Source: Methylotenera_A sp046594885
GTDB lineage: Bacteria > Pseudomonadota > Gammaproteobacteria > Burkholderiales > Methylophilaceae
Direction: 5' to 3'
NCBI GenBank assembly: GCA_046594885.1
Contig: JBKJRD010000046.1
Location: forward strand, 1 to 30,315
Length of the DNA: 30,315 nt
Made by a program: the position numbers and the translations under genes. The notes beneath the pieces are model-generated. The model did no database searches and was not told the origin of the DNA. It was given only the letters and a program-made list of their open reading frames with translations. Each line of letters opens with the position of its first letter. The first letter of the stretch is position 1. Positions 15,827-23,993 of this stretch are shown here, in pieces.

Positions 15827-16750
15827 TTAATAACCCAAGCTTTTTAATGCCCTTTCGTCGTCCGCCCAGCCACCTTTTACTTTCACCCATGTTTCTAAAT
15901 ACACTTTACTGCCAAATAACTTTTCCATATCTTGACGCGCTTCGGTGGAAATTTGTTTCATTTTTTCACCACTTTTACCAATTAACATGGGTTTTTGACT
16001 GTCTTTATCCACGATAATTGCCGCAAATATGCGACGCAAGCCTTTAACCGTTTCAAATTTTTCTATTTCTACAGTCACCGCATATGGGATTTCATCGCCC
16101 AATAATCGAAATATTTTTTCGCGGATGAGTTCTGCGGCCAAAAATCGCTCGTTTTTGTCGGTTAACTCATCTTCACCATAAATCGCTGGCTGTTCTGGTA
16201 AGTATTGACGCGTGGTTTCAAGCAACTCATCCAAATGAAGGCTTTTTTTCGCGCTCACAGGAATAATGCCCACAAACGGATGTAGCAAATCAAAATCTTG
16301 AATCAGGGGCAATAAATTATTCTTGTCGCCCATTAAATCGGCTTTATTCACCACGAGCAATACGGGTTTATCTGTTGGTAATAAACTTAATACTTTTGTG
16401 TCCGCTTCGCCGAGTTTCATGGGCTCTATCACAAACAGCACCACATCCACTTCGGTCAGCACTTGCGTGACGGTTTTGTTTAAGCCTTTATTGAGCGCAT
16501 TCAGATGTTTTTGCTGGAAACCTGGCGTGTCTACAAACAAAAATTGTGTGTCTTTGGTGGTATGAATACCCAGCAAACGATGGCGCGTGGTTTGCGCTTT
16601 ACGCGAGGTAATGGCTAATTTCATGCCTAAAATATGGTTAAGTAAGGTTGATTTACCCACATTAGGTCGGCCTACAATGGCAACCGTACCGCAGCGATAT
16701 GCGCGATTAACTTGGCTGGTTAAATTGGTAGGATTTGAATCTATTGTCAT
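15827..16750 (-). CDS. era: GTPase Era
   Basis: 307-residue essential GTPase that binds 16S rRNA and helps 30S subunit maturation. The GTPase domain shows the G1 loop GRPNVGKS (27-34), the switch region around AQTTRHRLLGI, DTPGFQ (G3), NKADLM (G4) and SAKK (G5). The C-terminal KH domain is marked by IGKSGEKMKQIS. The length is normal. It starts at the ATG at 16750, 33 bases after the rnc stop, in the widespread rnc-era order. Confidence 0.97.
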   Translation of the reverse strand: MTIDSNPTNLTSQVNRAYRCGTVAIVGRPNVGKSTLLNHILGMKLAITSRKAQTTRHRLLGIHTTKDTQFLFVDTPGFQQKHLNALNKGLNKTVTQVLTEVDVVLFVIEPMKLGEADTKVLSLLPTDKPVLLVVNKADLMGDKNNLLPLIQDFDLLHPFVGIIPVSAKKSLHLDELLETTRQYLPEQPAIYGEDELTDKNERFLAAELIREKIFRLLGDEIPYAVTVEIEKFETVKGLRRIFAAIIVDKDSQKPMLIGKSGEKMKQISTEARQDMEKLFGSKVYLETWVKVKGGWADDERALKSLGY

Positions 16751-16783
16751 GTATTGGTTTCTACTTTATATCGCGCAAAAGCG

Positions 16784-17464
16784 CTAAGCATTAATTTTTG
16801 CTAAGGCCAGTTGTGCCGCACGCTGCTCAGCAATGCGACGGCTAGTACCTTCACCCGTTGTCAAAATGGCCAAATTTTTAATCTCGCAGGCCACCTTAAA
16901 GGTTTGTGCATGCGCTTCACCTTCAATTAACACCACATGATAATCGGGCAAATCCATTTTTTTGCTTTGCAGATACTCTTGCAATTGTGATTTGGCATCT
17001 TTATCGATTATTTTTGGATCAATATCATTGAGCTTATCTTTGAACAGTGTTAATACTAATATTTCGGCTGCATCATAGCCACCATCCACATAAACCGCAC
17101 CAACAATCGCTTCAAGCGCATCGGCCAAAATGGATGGTCGGCGCCAGCCTGCACTTTTTAATTCGCCCTCACCCAATTTGAGTGATTCACCAATATTCAG
17201 TAATAATGCGATTTCGCACAGCGTGGACTCTTTTACTAATTGCGCACGCAAACGACTTAAACCACCTTCTGGCAGTTTATTAAATCGATTATAAAGCTGG
17301 TTAGCGATAATAAAATTGAGCGCGCCGTCGCCCAAAAATTCTAAACGCTCGTTGTTGTTGGCAGAATAACTGCGATGCGTAAGCGCCTGCGCAAGTAGCG
17401 CCAAGCTTTTAAATGAATAGCCAATACGATCAGCAATATTGTCTTGGGGACTATCAATCGTCAT
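16784..17464 (-). CDS. rnc: Ribonuclease III
   Basis: 226-residue double-strand-specific endoribonuclease that processes rRNA precursors and structured mRNAs. The signature NERLEFLGDGAL carries catalytic acidic residues (Glu39, Glu42, Asp46), and the second acidic cluster is in ADALEAIVGAVYVDGG. The C-terminal dsRNA-binding domain runs from about DAKSQLQEYLQ to the end. I chose the ATG at 17464: an in-frame ATG 28 codons upstream (17548) would overlap the DUF4845 gene by 62 bases and add a non-conserved leader. It lies 22 bases downstream of the DUF4845 stop. Confidence 0.96.
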   Translation of the reverse strand: MTIDSPQDNIADRIGYSFKSLALLAQALTHRSYSANNNERLEFLGDGALNFIIANQLYNRFNKLPEGGLSRLRAQLVKESTLCEIALLLNIGESLKLGEGELKSAGWRRPSILADALEAIVGAVYVDGGYDAAEILVLTLFKDKLNDIDPKIIDKDAKSQLQEYLQSKKMDLPDYHVVLIEGEAHAQTFKVACEIKNLAILTTGEGTSRRIAEQRAAQLALAKINA

Positions 17465-17486
17465 TTTAAATAAGGCTAGGTCAGGT

Positions 17487-17861
17487 TTATTTAGCCGAAG
17501 TTGTATAAAAATCCAACAAAGCGCTGGCGTTCGCCATAATGGGCACAACTACTTGATATTCGGCCTTGATAACATTGCCTGCATCTGTTTTTTCCACGAT
17601 TAAATCGGCACCTCTGATGCGGCGAATATCATCGATGGAGGCAGATTTGTCGAAAGCTAGCGCAATGTCTTTTTTGCTCATGCTATTAAAATTAGCGTCA
17701 TTGGCTATTTTCTTTACTGCGTTTTTAACATTCATAAACTCTAAGTAAGCAGGGCCTAATTTTAAGCCCAGCATCGCAAAGAAAACAATGGCGCCAATCA
17801 CAATCAACGCGCCAATAAATGTTCCACCTTTTTGATGGTTAAGTTGATGTATATAGTGCAT
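17487..17861 (-). CDS. DUF4845 membrane protein
   Basis: 124-residue DUF4845 protein, function unknown. A short basic N-terminus (HQLNHQKGG) is followed by one transmembrane segment at residues ~14-33 (FIGALIVIGAIVFFAMLGLK) and the family pattern GPAYLEFMNVKNAVKKIA; the rest is a small extracytoplasmic domain. The start ATG at 17861 has a GGGGGA ribosome-binding site about seven bases upstream. Its position between lepB and rnc is the standard one in beta- and gammaproteobacteria, which is part of the identification. Confidence 0.9.
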   Translation of the reverse strand: MHYIHQLNHQKGGTFIGALIVIGAIVFFAMLGLKLGPAYLEFMNVKNAVKKIANDANFNSMSKKDIALAFDKSASIDDIRRIRGADLIVEKTDAGNVIKAEYQVVVPIMANASALLDFYTTSAK

Positions 17862-17903
17862 ATTTATTCCCCCAAATAATCGATTTGAATTGATGTATTA
17901 AAA

Positions 17904-18704
17904 CTATTGGATTTTCGTCCCAATTCTGCCAAATTGATCAAAATTAAACCAGATAAAAAATGCTTTGCCGACTAAATTATGTTCTGGCACAAAACCCCAC
18001 ACACGGCTATCGGCGCTATTATCGCGATTATCGCCCATGGCAAAATAATGCCCTGCAGGCACAGTGATGGTTTCGCCATTTTGCAACTTTTCACCCAAGG
18101 AGCCCGACGGATATTGATTGGGAATATCATGGATTAAAATATCATGCGTTACATCCACCAATTGCTCTACCGATTGTTGCGCTGTCATACTGTTTTCTTG
18201 CTGGCTGCCATCCACATCTTTAAAAGACATTTTATAAGTATAGTCATTTACAAAAGCCACTTGTAATTTTTTACCGTTGATAATTAGTTGTTTATCTTGG
18301 TATTGAATGCTATCGCCCGGTAAACCAACTACGCGCTTGATATAATCAATGGTTGGCTCTGGCGGATAATGGAACACAAATACATCACCGCGCCTGGGTT
18401 GATTCATTTTCACAAAAGTATGATTGAGCACAGGTACGCGCAAGCCATAGGTAAATTTATTGACTAAAATATAATCGCCTGCAAGCAAGGTTGGCATCAT
18501 GGAACCCGATGGAATTTTAAACGGCTCGACCAAAAACGAACGCAACGTAAACACCAATAAAATAACAGGGAAAAAGCTTTTACTATATTCCACGTACCAA
18601 GGATCAGCTTGATTGCCACGGTTTTTGCGTAACACCCAAATATCCAGTAACCAGATTAAACCCGTTACTACCAATATTGCAATCATAAACAAAGCAAAAT
18701 ACAT
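17904..18704 (-). CDS. lepB: Signal peptidase I
   Basis: 266-residue type I signal peptidase that cleaves Sec/Tat signal peptides on the periplasmic face. Two N-terminal transmembrane helices (~2-24 and ~44-60) flank a charged cytoplasmic loop (RKNRGNQADPW). The catalytic serine is in IPSGSMMPTL (Ser68) and the general-base lysine in DYIKRVVGLPGD (Lys123). The C-terminal box GDNRDNSADSR is present. The ATG at 18704 has an AAGGG site. It follows lepA after 79 bases, most of which are a short tandem repeat. Confidence 0.97.
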   Translation of the reverse strand: MYFALFMIAILVVTGLIWLLDIWVLRKNRGNQADPWYVEYSKSFFPVILLVFTLRSFLVEPFKIPSGSMMPTLLAGDYILVNKFTYGLRVPVLNHTFVKMNQPRRGDVFVFHYPPEPTIDYIKRVVGLPGDSIQYQDKQLIINGKKLQVAFVNDYTYKMSFKDVDGSQQENSMTAQQSVEQLVDVTHDILIHDIPNQYPSGSLGEKLQNGETITVPAGHYFAMGDNRDNSADSRVWGFVPEHNLVGKAFFIWFNFDQFGRIGTKIQ

Positions 18705-18736
18705 GCGCTGATACCCTTTTTATTTAATTTTTTTAC

Positions 18737-18797
18737 TTATCTTCAAGTTTTATTTATCTTCAAGTTTTATTTATCTTTAAGTTTTATTTATCTTCAA
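18737..18797. repeat. 17-bp tandem repeat spanning the lepA stop codon
   Basis: Three consecutive 17-base units (TTATCTTCAAGTTTTAT on the plus strand, starting at 18737, 18754 and 18771; the third has one substitution) run into a fourth partial copy (18788-18797). The partial copy is the lepA 3' coding end for Glu-Asp-Lys-stop. On the minus strand the last codons and the stop codon of lepA are thus re-copied downstream. Slipped-strand duplication is the simplest origin. Confidence 0.85.
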
Positions 18798-20577
18798 CTC
18801 TTAATATGGCTAAGAACGCCTCTTGCGGAATTTCTACATTACCCACTTGCTTCATGCGTTTTTTGCCTTCTTTTTGCTTATCCAACAATTTACGTTTGCG
18901 CGATACATCGCCACCATAACATTTTGCAATCACGTTTTTACGCATGGCTTTTACGGTTTCACGCGCGATAATATTAGCACCAATTGAGGCTTGAATTGCC
19001 ACATCAAACATTTGGCGCGGAATCAGTTCGCGCATTTTCGCCGCGACTTCACGGCCACGATACACACTATTGGCGCGGTGTACAATCAAACTCAGTGCAT
19101 CCACGCGCTCACCGTTCACCATAATATCCAACTTAACTAAATCGGCGGCACGAAATTCCAAAAATTCGTAATCCATTGAAGCATAGCCACGTGATACCGA
19201 TTTTAATTTATCAAAAAAATCCAACACTACTTCGTTTAACGGCATTTCATAGCTCAGCATTACCTGTCTACCCATATATTGCATATTTTTTTGTATGCCG
19301 CGCTTATTGTTACAAAGCGTCATCACTGGTCCTACGTAATCTTGTGGCATCAATAAATTGACATTAATCACTGGCTCGCGCGTTTCTTCCACGCGTGAAG
19401 GCTCTGGCAGGCGTGATGGATTTTCAATCTGCACCACTGAGCCATCTTTTAATAATAATTCATACACCACTGTAGGCGCGGTGGTAATCAAATCCATATC
19501 ATATTCGCGCTCTAAACGCTCTTGCACGATTTCCATATGCAGCAAGCCTAAAAAGCCACATCTAAAACCGAAACCTAAAGCGGTCGAATTTTCAGGTTCA
19601 AATAGAAGAGAAGCGTCGTTTAAACTCAACTTTTCTAGCGCGGTTCTTAACGCTTCAAATTGATTGGATTCTACTGGATAAAGCCCTGCAAATACCTGCG
19701 GCTTAACTTCTTTAAAACCAGCTAAGGCTTCTGCGGCTGGCTTAGTAGCTAAGGTCACTGTGTCGCCCACTTTGGCACTGGCAAGCTCTTTGATACCCGC
19801 AATAATAAAGCCTACTTCACCTGCGGATAGTGCTGTTTTTTGTAACGATTTTGGCGTAAATACACCAACCTGTTCACATAAAAACTCAGTGCGCGTTGCC
19901 ATTAAACGAATTTTATCTTTTGGCTTAAGTACGCCATCAACCACGCGCACCAACATGACCACGCCCACATAATTATCAAACCAAGCATCAATGACCAATG
20001 CTTTTAGTGGCTTCGTCACATCGCCCACAGGCGGCGGCACTTTTTTAATGACTGCTTCCAGCACGTCGCGCACGCCCAAACCTGTTTTGGCTGAACATAA
20101 CACGGCATCGCTGGCATCTACACCTATCACGTCTTCAATTTCTTGCTTAACACGTTCTGGGTCAGCAGAAGGTAAATCAATTTTGTTTAAAACTGCCGTT
20201 ACTTCTACGCCTAAATCTAGCGCAGTGTAACAATTGGCGACACTTTGAGCCTCAACGCCTTGACTGGCATCAACGACTAATAATGCACCTTCGCAGGCAG
20301 AAAGTGAGCGCGAAACTTCATAACTAAAATCCACATGGCCTGGCGTGTCAATTAAGTTTAGCTGATAAGTTTCGCCATCATCGGCCTTATAGTGCAAAGC
20401 CGCCGTTTGCGCTTTAATGGTAATGCCGCGCTCGCGTTCAATATCCATGCTGTCCAACACTTGCGCTTCCATTTCTCGGTCTTCCAAGCCACCGCACAGA
20501 TGAATAATACGGTCGGCTAGCGTTGATTTGCCGTGATCAATGTGGGCAATAATAGAGAAATTTCGAATGTTTTTCAT
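18784..20577 (-). CDS. lepA: Elongation factor 4 (LepA)
   Basis: 597-residue translational GTPase that acts on stalled or initiating ribosomes. G1 is AHIDHGKST (~11-19), G3 is DTPGHVDF and G4 is NKIDLP. The LepA-specific C-terminus is present: ASMDYEFLEFRAADLVKLDI, then the basic end CYGGDVSRKRKLLDKQKEGKKRMK. The length is the family norm. It starts at the ATG at 20577. lepA-lepB order is conserved in proteobacteria. Upstream, where degP is often found, this genome has a siderophore-receptor region instead. The stop codon lies in a 17-base tandem repeat. Confidence 0.97.
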   Translation of the reverse strand: MKNIRNFSIIAHIDHGKSTLADRIIHLCGGLEDREMEAQVLDSMDIERERGITIKAQTAALHYKADDGETYQLNLIDTPGHVDFSYEVSRSLSACEGALLVVDASQGVEAQSVANCYTALDLGVEVTAVLNKIDLPSADPERVKQEIEDVIGVDASDAVLCSAKTGLGVRDVLEAVIKKVPPPVGDVTKPLKALVIDAWFDNYVGVVMLVRVVDGVLKPKDKIRLMATRTEFLCEQVGVFTPKSLQKTALSAGEVGFIIAGIKELASAKVGDTVTLATKPAAEALAGFKEVKPQVFAGLYPVESNQFEALRTALEKLSLNDASLLFEPENSTALGFGFRCGFLGLLHMEIVQERLEREYDMDLITTAPTVVYELLLKDGSVVQIENPSRLPEPSRVEETREPVINVNLLMPQDYVGPVMTLCNNKRGIQKNMQYMGRQVMLSYEMPLNEVVLDFFDKLKSVSRGYASMDYEFLEFRAADLVKLDIMVNGERVDALSLIVHRANSVYRGREVAAKMRELIPRQMFDVAIQASIGANIIARETVKAMRKNVIAKCYGGDVSRKRKLLDKQKEGKKRMKQVGNVEIPQEAFLAILRVEDK

Positions 20578-20939
20578 GGTTAACTTTAAGCTTGTAACAA
20601 CTTTTTAATCAGACTTTTCTGACTACTTAATAAAAAGATAAGGCGCCTAAAGCGCCTTTTGCATTTGGCGTGATTTTACTACAAATGCTTGATTAGTTTA
20701 AATTTAATTGCGGGCTTTATAACGATTTGCCAATAACATTTGTGCATGATACGGGCTTTCGTGCCCACAGTTACCTTACTGCAAATCATGCTAGCCTTGC
20801 AAGCGAACTGGCCAATCCATTTTCTGCGCTTTGCCGCAGCATTCCTGTACAGGCGCACTCATAAATGAGCGGTTTTAATCATTAACTTACTGCCGCTCAT
20901 TAATAGATACAAGAATGCTATGGCAGTTTTAAGCCCTGC
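20578..20939. other. Intergenic region with structured elements, no confident gene
   Basis: Between divergent lepA and the receptor gene. A seven-base-pair hairpin AAGGCGC/GCGCCTT lies at 20640-20658. It is followed by TTTT on plus and by ATCTTTTT on minus, so it could attenuate transcripts entering lepA. A small GGGC/GCCC hairpin is near 20753-20766. A 40-codon plus-strand reading frame runs from ATG 20746 to TGA 20868 without a ribosome-binding site; I do not call it a gene. The right part is a long imperfect inverted repeat, described separately. I see no tRNA and no known riboswitch core. Confidence 0.5.
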
Positions 20940-20944
20940 TTGCA
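20798..20944. repeat. Long imperfect inverted repeat upstream of the siderophore receptor
   Basis: Three nested pairs of arms share one axis: TGCAAGC (20798-20804) with GCTTGCA (20938-20944); an 18-base arm at 20832-20849 with 20908-20925 (15 of 18 complementary, core AGCATTC/GAATGCT); and a perfect nine-base arm AATGAGCGG (20864-20872) with CCGCTCATT (20893-20901) around a 20-base loop. No T tract follows. The right outer arm touches the -35 box of the receptor promoter. It may be a structured RNA, a DNA cruciform or regulatory site, or a degraded small repeat element. Confidence 0.55.
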
Positions 20945-20968
20945 TCGCACAACCATATTAATTATAAT
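20940..20968 (+). promoter_or_regulatory. Sigma-70 promoter of the siderophore receptor
   Basis: TTGCAT (20940-20945), a 17-base spacer, then a perfect TATAAT (20963-20968). Transcription should start near 20975, leaving a leader of about 30 bases. The -10 box lies in the Fur site. Confidence 0.8.
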
Positions 20969-20981
20969 GAGAATCATTCTT
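20963..20981 (+). promoter_or_regulatory. Fur box over the -10 of the siderophore receptor promoter
   Basis: The 19 bases TATAATGAGAATCATTCTT match the Fur consensus GATAATGATAATCATTATC at 15 positions, including the core AATGA-n-AATCATT. The site overlaps the -10 box, so Fe2+-Fur would block RNA polymerase and the receptor would be made under iron limitation. Confidence 0.85.
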
Positions 20982-21005
20982 ATTAATATATAGATACAAT
21001 CTAAA

Positions 21006-23210
21006 ATGCTTTCATTACACTCAAAAAAATGTCGTCAGTTTTCAAATTTTAAAATTAAGCCTGTCCATTTTGCAGTGCTACTAATTGCCAGTTCTTTAGC
21101 GGCGCAAAGTGAGATAGCACAAGCTGCTGTTGAAGATATTGCTGTTAACTCAGATGAAACTGTAACGCTACCTGATGTCACCGTGTCATCAACAACCGAA
21201 AAAGAAACCGCAACTGGACCAGTCAATGGTTATATTGCCAAAAAAAGTGCGACATCAACCAAGACCGACACGCCAATTATTGAAACAGCACAATCTATTT
21301 CGGTGATTACAAAAGAGCGATTACAGGCTCAAGGCGCTAATGATTTAGGTCAAGCGCTACGCTATACGCCAGGTGTGCAAGGCGAGCCATTTGGCGTAGA
21401 GCCAAGATTCACCTTTTTGCGTATTCGTGGTTTCGATGCCTCTACTACTGGATTATTTCGAGATGGGCTTAAATTAAGCAACCCAGGCTTTTCAATTAGT
21501 TACGGTTTAGAGCCTTACGGCTCTGAGCGCATTGAAGTTATGCGCGGCCCAGCCTCAGTTTTGTATGGGCAAGCCAGCCCTGGTGGCTTGGTGAACTATG
21601 TCACCAAACGCCCAACTCAGAACATGGTGAATGAATTTGCTGTGCAACTGGGTAGTTTTGACCGTAAACAAACAACGTTAGATGTTGGCGGCAATATTGA
21701 TGATGCAGGCGCGTTAAGTTACCGCTTGACTGGTCTGGTACGCGACAGCCAAACGCAGTTGGATTATGTGAATGATGACCGTGTATATATTGCGCCATCG
21801 TTGACCTGGAAGATTAGCGATGCCACCAACATCACCTTTTTATCGCATTATCAAAAAGACGATACGAGGTCATCTCAGGCATTACCCGCAAACGGTACGT
21901 TATTTAGTAATCCGGACGGCAATATTTCTTTAGATACTTTTACTGGCGAGCCCAATGTGGATCGCTATGAGCGCGAAGAACTCGCACTGGGCTATTTGTT
22001 TGAACATCAATTTAACGACAATTTAACTTTTCGCCAAAATACGCGCTATTTAAAATCAGATCTAGACGATATTTCTGTGTTTAGCCTGTCAGTTAACCCA
22101 GACCAGCGCACTGTCAATCGTGGATTCTTTAAGAATTTAGGCAAACTCGCTAGTTATACCATCGATAATCAATTGCAATATACGTTTAATACAGGTGCCC
22201 TCGCACATACCTTGCTAGGTGGTTACGATTATCAGCACATTGATTTGGATTCATTTCAAGCATTTGGCGGCGCGCCTTCGTTGGATATTTTTAATCCGGT
22301 TTATGGTGCAGCAGTGGCAGACGCTGCGCCATTTAGAAATGACAACACCACACAAATACAAAGTGGCGTTTACCTACAAGATCAAATTAAATATGATCAA
22401 TGGCATTTTTCTTTGGCCGGCAGATATGATGCCGCAGAAACTATCACAAAAAATAGGTTAAGTAATGGCAGAACAAAACAAACAGATGACGAATTTACCG
22501 GAAAATTGGGTGCTTTATACCAATTCGATAATGGCATATCGCCCTACTTTAGTTACTCTGAATCGTTTTTACCCGCATTGGGAACCGATTTAAATGGACA
22601 AGCCTTTAAACCAGAAAATGCCAATCAATATGAGGTTGGCGTTAAATATCAGCCAATTAATCAGCGCAGTTTTATTGGTATAGGGGTATTTGAATTGACG
22701 CGAGAAGATTTTCTGCAAACGAATCCTGCCACATTTGCGCAGGAACAAAGAGGTGAAGCAAAATCAACGGGCTTAGAAATTGAAGGGCTGGCCAATTTTA
22801 ATGAAAATTTAGATTTTATTTTCAACTACACCATTATGGATGTTGAAGTGACCAAAACTAACGATTTAACCGAGCAAGGCCAACGTCCCGTGCAAACCCC
22901 TGCGCAACTTGCGTCGATATGGGCAGATTACCATTTTAAAGGCGGCACGCTCAATGGCTTAAGTACCAGCTTAGGCGTCCGCTATATTGGTTCATCATTT
23001 GGAGATGCGCAAAATACCGCAAAAGTACCTGCGGTCACTCTATTTGACGCGGCAATTCGTTACGATTGGAAAAATGCACGTCTGGCGATAAATGCACAAA
23101 ATTTGTTCAATAAAGAATTCATTGGCTCGGCCTTTGTGCGCGGAACTGATGCATTTGCAGTCACTGGTCAAGAACGCACAGTCAATGCCACACTCACTTA
23201 CAGATGGTAA
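21006..23210 (+). CDS. TonB-dependent siderophore receptor
   Basis: 734-residue outer-membrane receptor for a ferric siderophore, FhuA/FpvA-like family. A signal peptide with a long basic N-region ends near AQSEIAQA (residue 40). A TonB-box-like stretch ETVTLPDVTV is at 51-60. The plug domain shows IIETAQSISVITKERLQAQG, LRYTPGVQGEPFG, LRIRGFDAS and the classic RIEVMRGPASVLYGQASPGGLVNYVTKRP blocks. The 22-strand barrel includes FKPENANQYEVGVKYQP and ends in an aromatic TLTYRW, as needed for outer-membrane insertion. The ATG at 21006 has no clear ribosome-binding site. The Fur-box promoter supports the role. The substrate is not predictable; hydroxamate siderophores are typical for this subfamily. 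No siderophore synthesis genes are nearby. Confidence 0.93.
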   Translation: MLSLHSKKCRQFSNFKIKPVHFAVLLIASSLAAQSEIAQAAVEDIAVNSDETVTLPDVTVSSTTEKETATGPVNGYIAKKSATSTKTDTPIIETAQSISVITKERLQAQGANDLGQALRYTPGVQGEPFGVEPRFTFLRIRGFDASTTGLFRDGLKLSNPGFSISYGLEPYGSERIEVMRGPASVLYGQASPGGLVNYVTKRPTQNMVNEFAVQLGSFDRKQTTLDVGGNIDDAGALSYRLTGLVRDSQTQLDYVNDDRVYIAPSLTWKISDATNITFLSHYQKDDTRSSQALPANGTLFSNPDGNISLDTFTGEPNVDRYEREELALGYLFEHQFNDNLTFRQNTRYLKSDLDDISVFSLSVNPDQRTVNRGFFKNLGKLASYTIDNQLQYTFNTGALAHTLLGGYDYQHIDLDSFQAFGGAPSLDIFNPVYGAAVADAAPFRNDNTTQIQSGVYLQDQIKYDQWHFSLAGRYDAAETITKNRLSNGRTKQTDDEFTGKLGALYQFDNGISPYFSYSESFLPALGTDLNGQAFKPENANQYEVGVKYQPINQRSFIGIGVFELTREDFLQTNPATFAQEQRGEAKSTGLEIEGLANFNENLDFIFNYTIMDVEVTKTNDLTEQGQRPVQTPAQLASIWADYHFKGGTLNGLSTSLGVRYIGSSFGDAQNTAKVPAVTLFDAAIRYDWKNARLAINAQNLFNKEFIGSAFVRGTDAFAVTGQERTVNATLTYRW

Positions 23211-23242
23211 TGATTTAGTAACATTAAATGTAACAAGCGCAT

Positions 23243-23752
23243 TTTAAAATTTGGTACGCCGCGCATAAATGGATTAGCGATGCACGCACTGGTGAAATGC
23301 TCAGCGCTTATCCTGTTAATGAAGGCATCATGAATATCATTTTGTGTTTACATATTGACCTATTTGCAGGTTTATGTGGCATGCTGTTTTTGGGATTTAT
23401 GGGATTTTTGCTGCTGTTATCGCTTATTTCAGGCGTAGTTTTATACGGATGAGATATGCACCGACTCAAGTTTGGCACAGTCTGACATCATCAGTCCACA
23501 CGCTTAAAGTGGCTGGATTTACACAATCTGATTGGCATTGTGCCGCTAGCTTGGTTACTGGTGGTCGGGCTTACTGGCGAAGTTAATACTTTATCTATCC
23601 CCATTTTTATCACTGGCAATCCACGCAACTGGCCGAGATGGCCAAACCTTATCCATACCAATCGCCATCCACTACATTTGATGATTACGGCGGCATGCCA
23701 GTTAAATTAATTTGGGCTTATCCCTTGATTCAATTTGGCTAGTTTTATTGGG
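23243..23752 (+). pseudogene. Remnant of a PepSY/PiuB-type iron-uptake membrane protein
   Basis: Decayed gene directly after the receptor. Reading frames joined by eye match the second half of PepSY-associated TM proteins (PiuB-like), which accompany siderophore receptors: DARTGEML, HIDLFAGLCGMLFLGFMGF, LLSLISGVVLYG, then MHRLKFGTV, RLKWLDLHNLIGIVPLAWLLVVGLTG, QLAEMAKPY and DDYGGMPVKLIWA. Damage visible: the N-terminal third is absent; two in-frame TGA stops (23450-23452 and 23483-23485, the second at an expected Arg codon); a frameshift near 23605-23613; an internal deletion of perhaps 60 codons before DDYGG; and a further frame change before the LDSIWLVLLG segment near 23724. The product is surely not made. 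Confidence 0.8.
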
Positions 23753-23884
23753 TTAACTATTGCGCGGCTAGATGATAGTTGGTGGAGAAATATTTCTTAT
23801 CTACTACTCACTACGCCAATCATCATCAGCTGCAGGTATTTGCATGCTAAATTATGGAAACGAATTAAGCTAACAAATCGATAA
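23729..23884 (+). pseudogene. Unidentified C-terminal fragment of a small membrane protein
   Basis: An open stretch after the PepSY remnant, ending at TAA 23884, would encode about 51 residues including IGLTIARLDDSWWRNISYLLL, here given only in part, and a basic end LHAKLWKRIKLTNR. One or two hydrophobic helices are possible. It has no ATG and no ribosome-binding site; TTG 23735 is the only conceivable start. It resembles the tail of a small inner-membrane protein, perhaps another member of the lost iron-uptake operon. I cannot name the family. Confidence 0.35.
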
Positions 23885-23921
23885 TATTTTCAATTAAACC
23901 AACTCTATCGATAACACAAAC

Positions 23922-23954
23922 AAAAAAATCCTCCCAAGCTTGAGAGGATTTTTT
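23922..23954 (-). terminator. Intrinsic terminator of the rpoE-degP operon (symmetrical)
   Basis: Stem ATCCTC/GAGGAT (23928-23933 with 23944-23949) and a ten-base loop, extended by an A run on the left and a T run on the right, so it works in both directions. On the minus strand it lies 40 bases after the degP stop. It also faces the decayed receptor operon. Confidence 0.88.
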
Positions 23955-23993
23955 GGTTATTACTCACTGGCTTTAAACAACAGTGATAGCTAA

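Noticed and set aside
16735..17464. Similar N-termini of Era and RNase III (both start MTIDS) as evidence of a duplication
   Set aside because: Similarity stops after five residues and the codons differ (ACAATAGATTC versus ACGATTGATAG); likely chance.
17465..17548. Longer RNase III start at 17548
   Set aside because: Would overlap the DUF4845 gene by 62 bases and add a non-conserved leader; the ATG at 17464 fits the family N-terminus.
20740..20870. 40-codon frame 20746-20868 as a small protein gene
   Set aside because: No ribosome-binding site, overlaps the inverted repeat, and no recognisable family. Kept only as an observation.
20700..20945. Cobalamin or other known riboswitch upstream of the TonB receptor
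   Set aside because: I looked for the conserved cobalamin-box bases and did not find them; the leader from the mapped promoter is only about 30 bases, too short for a riboswitch, and a Fur box explains the control.
23374..23586. 70-codon plus frame over the PepSY remnant
   Set aside because: It is a different frame from the one with PepSY similarity and reads as a shadow of the pseudogene.
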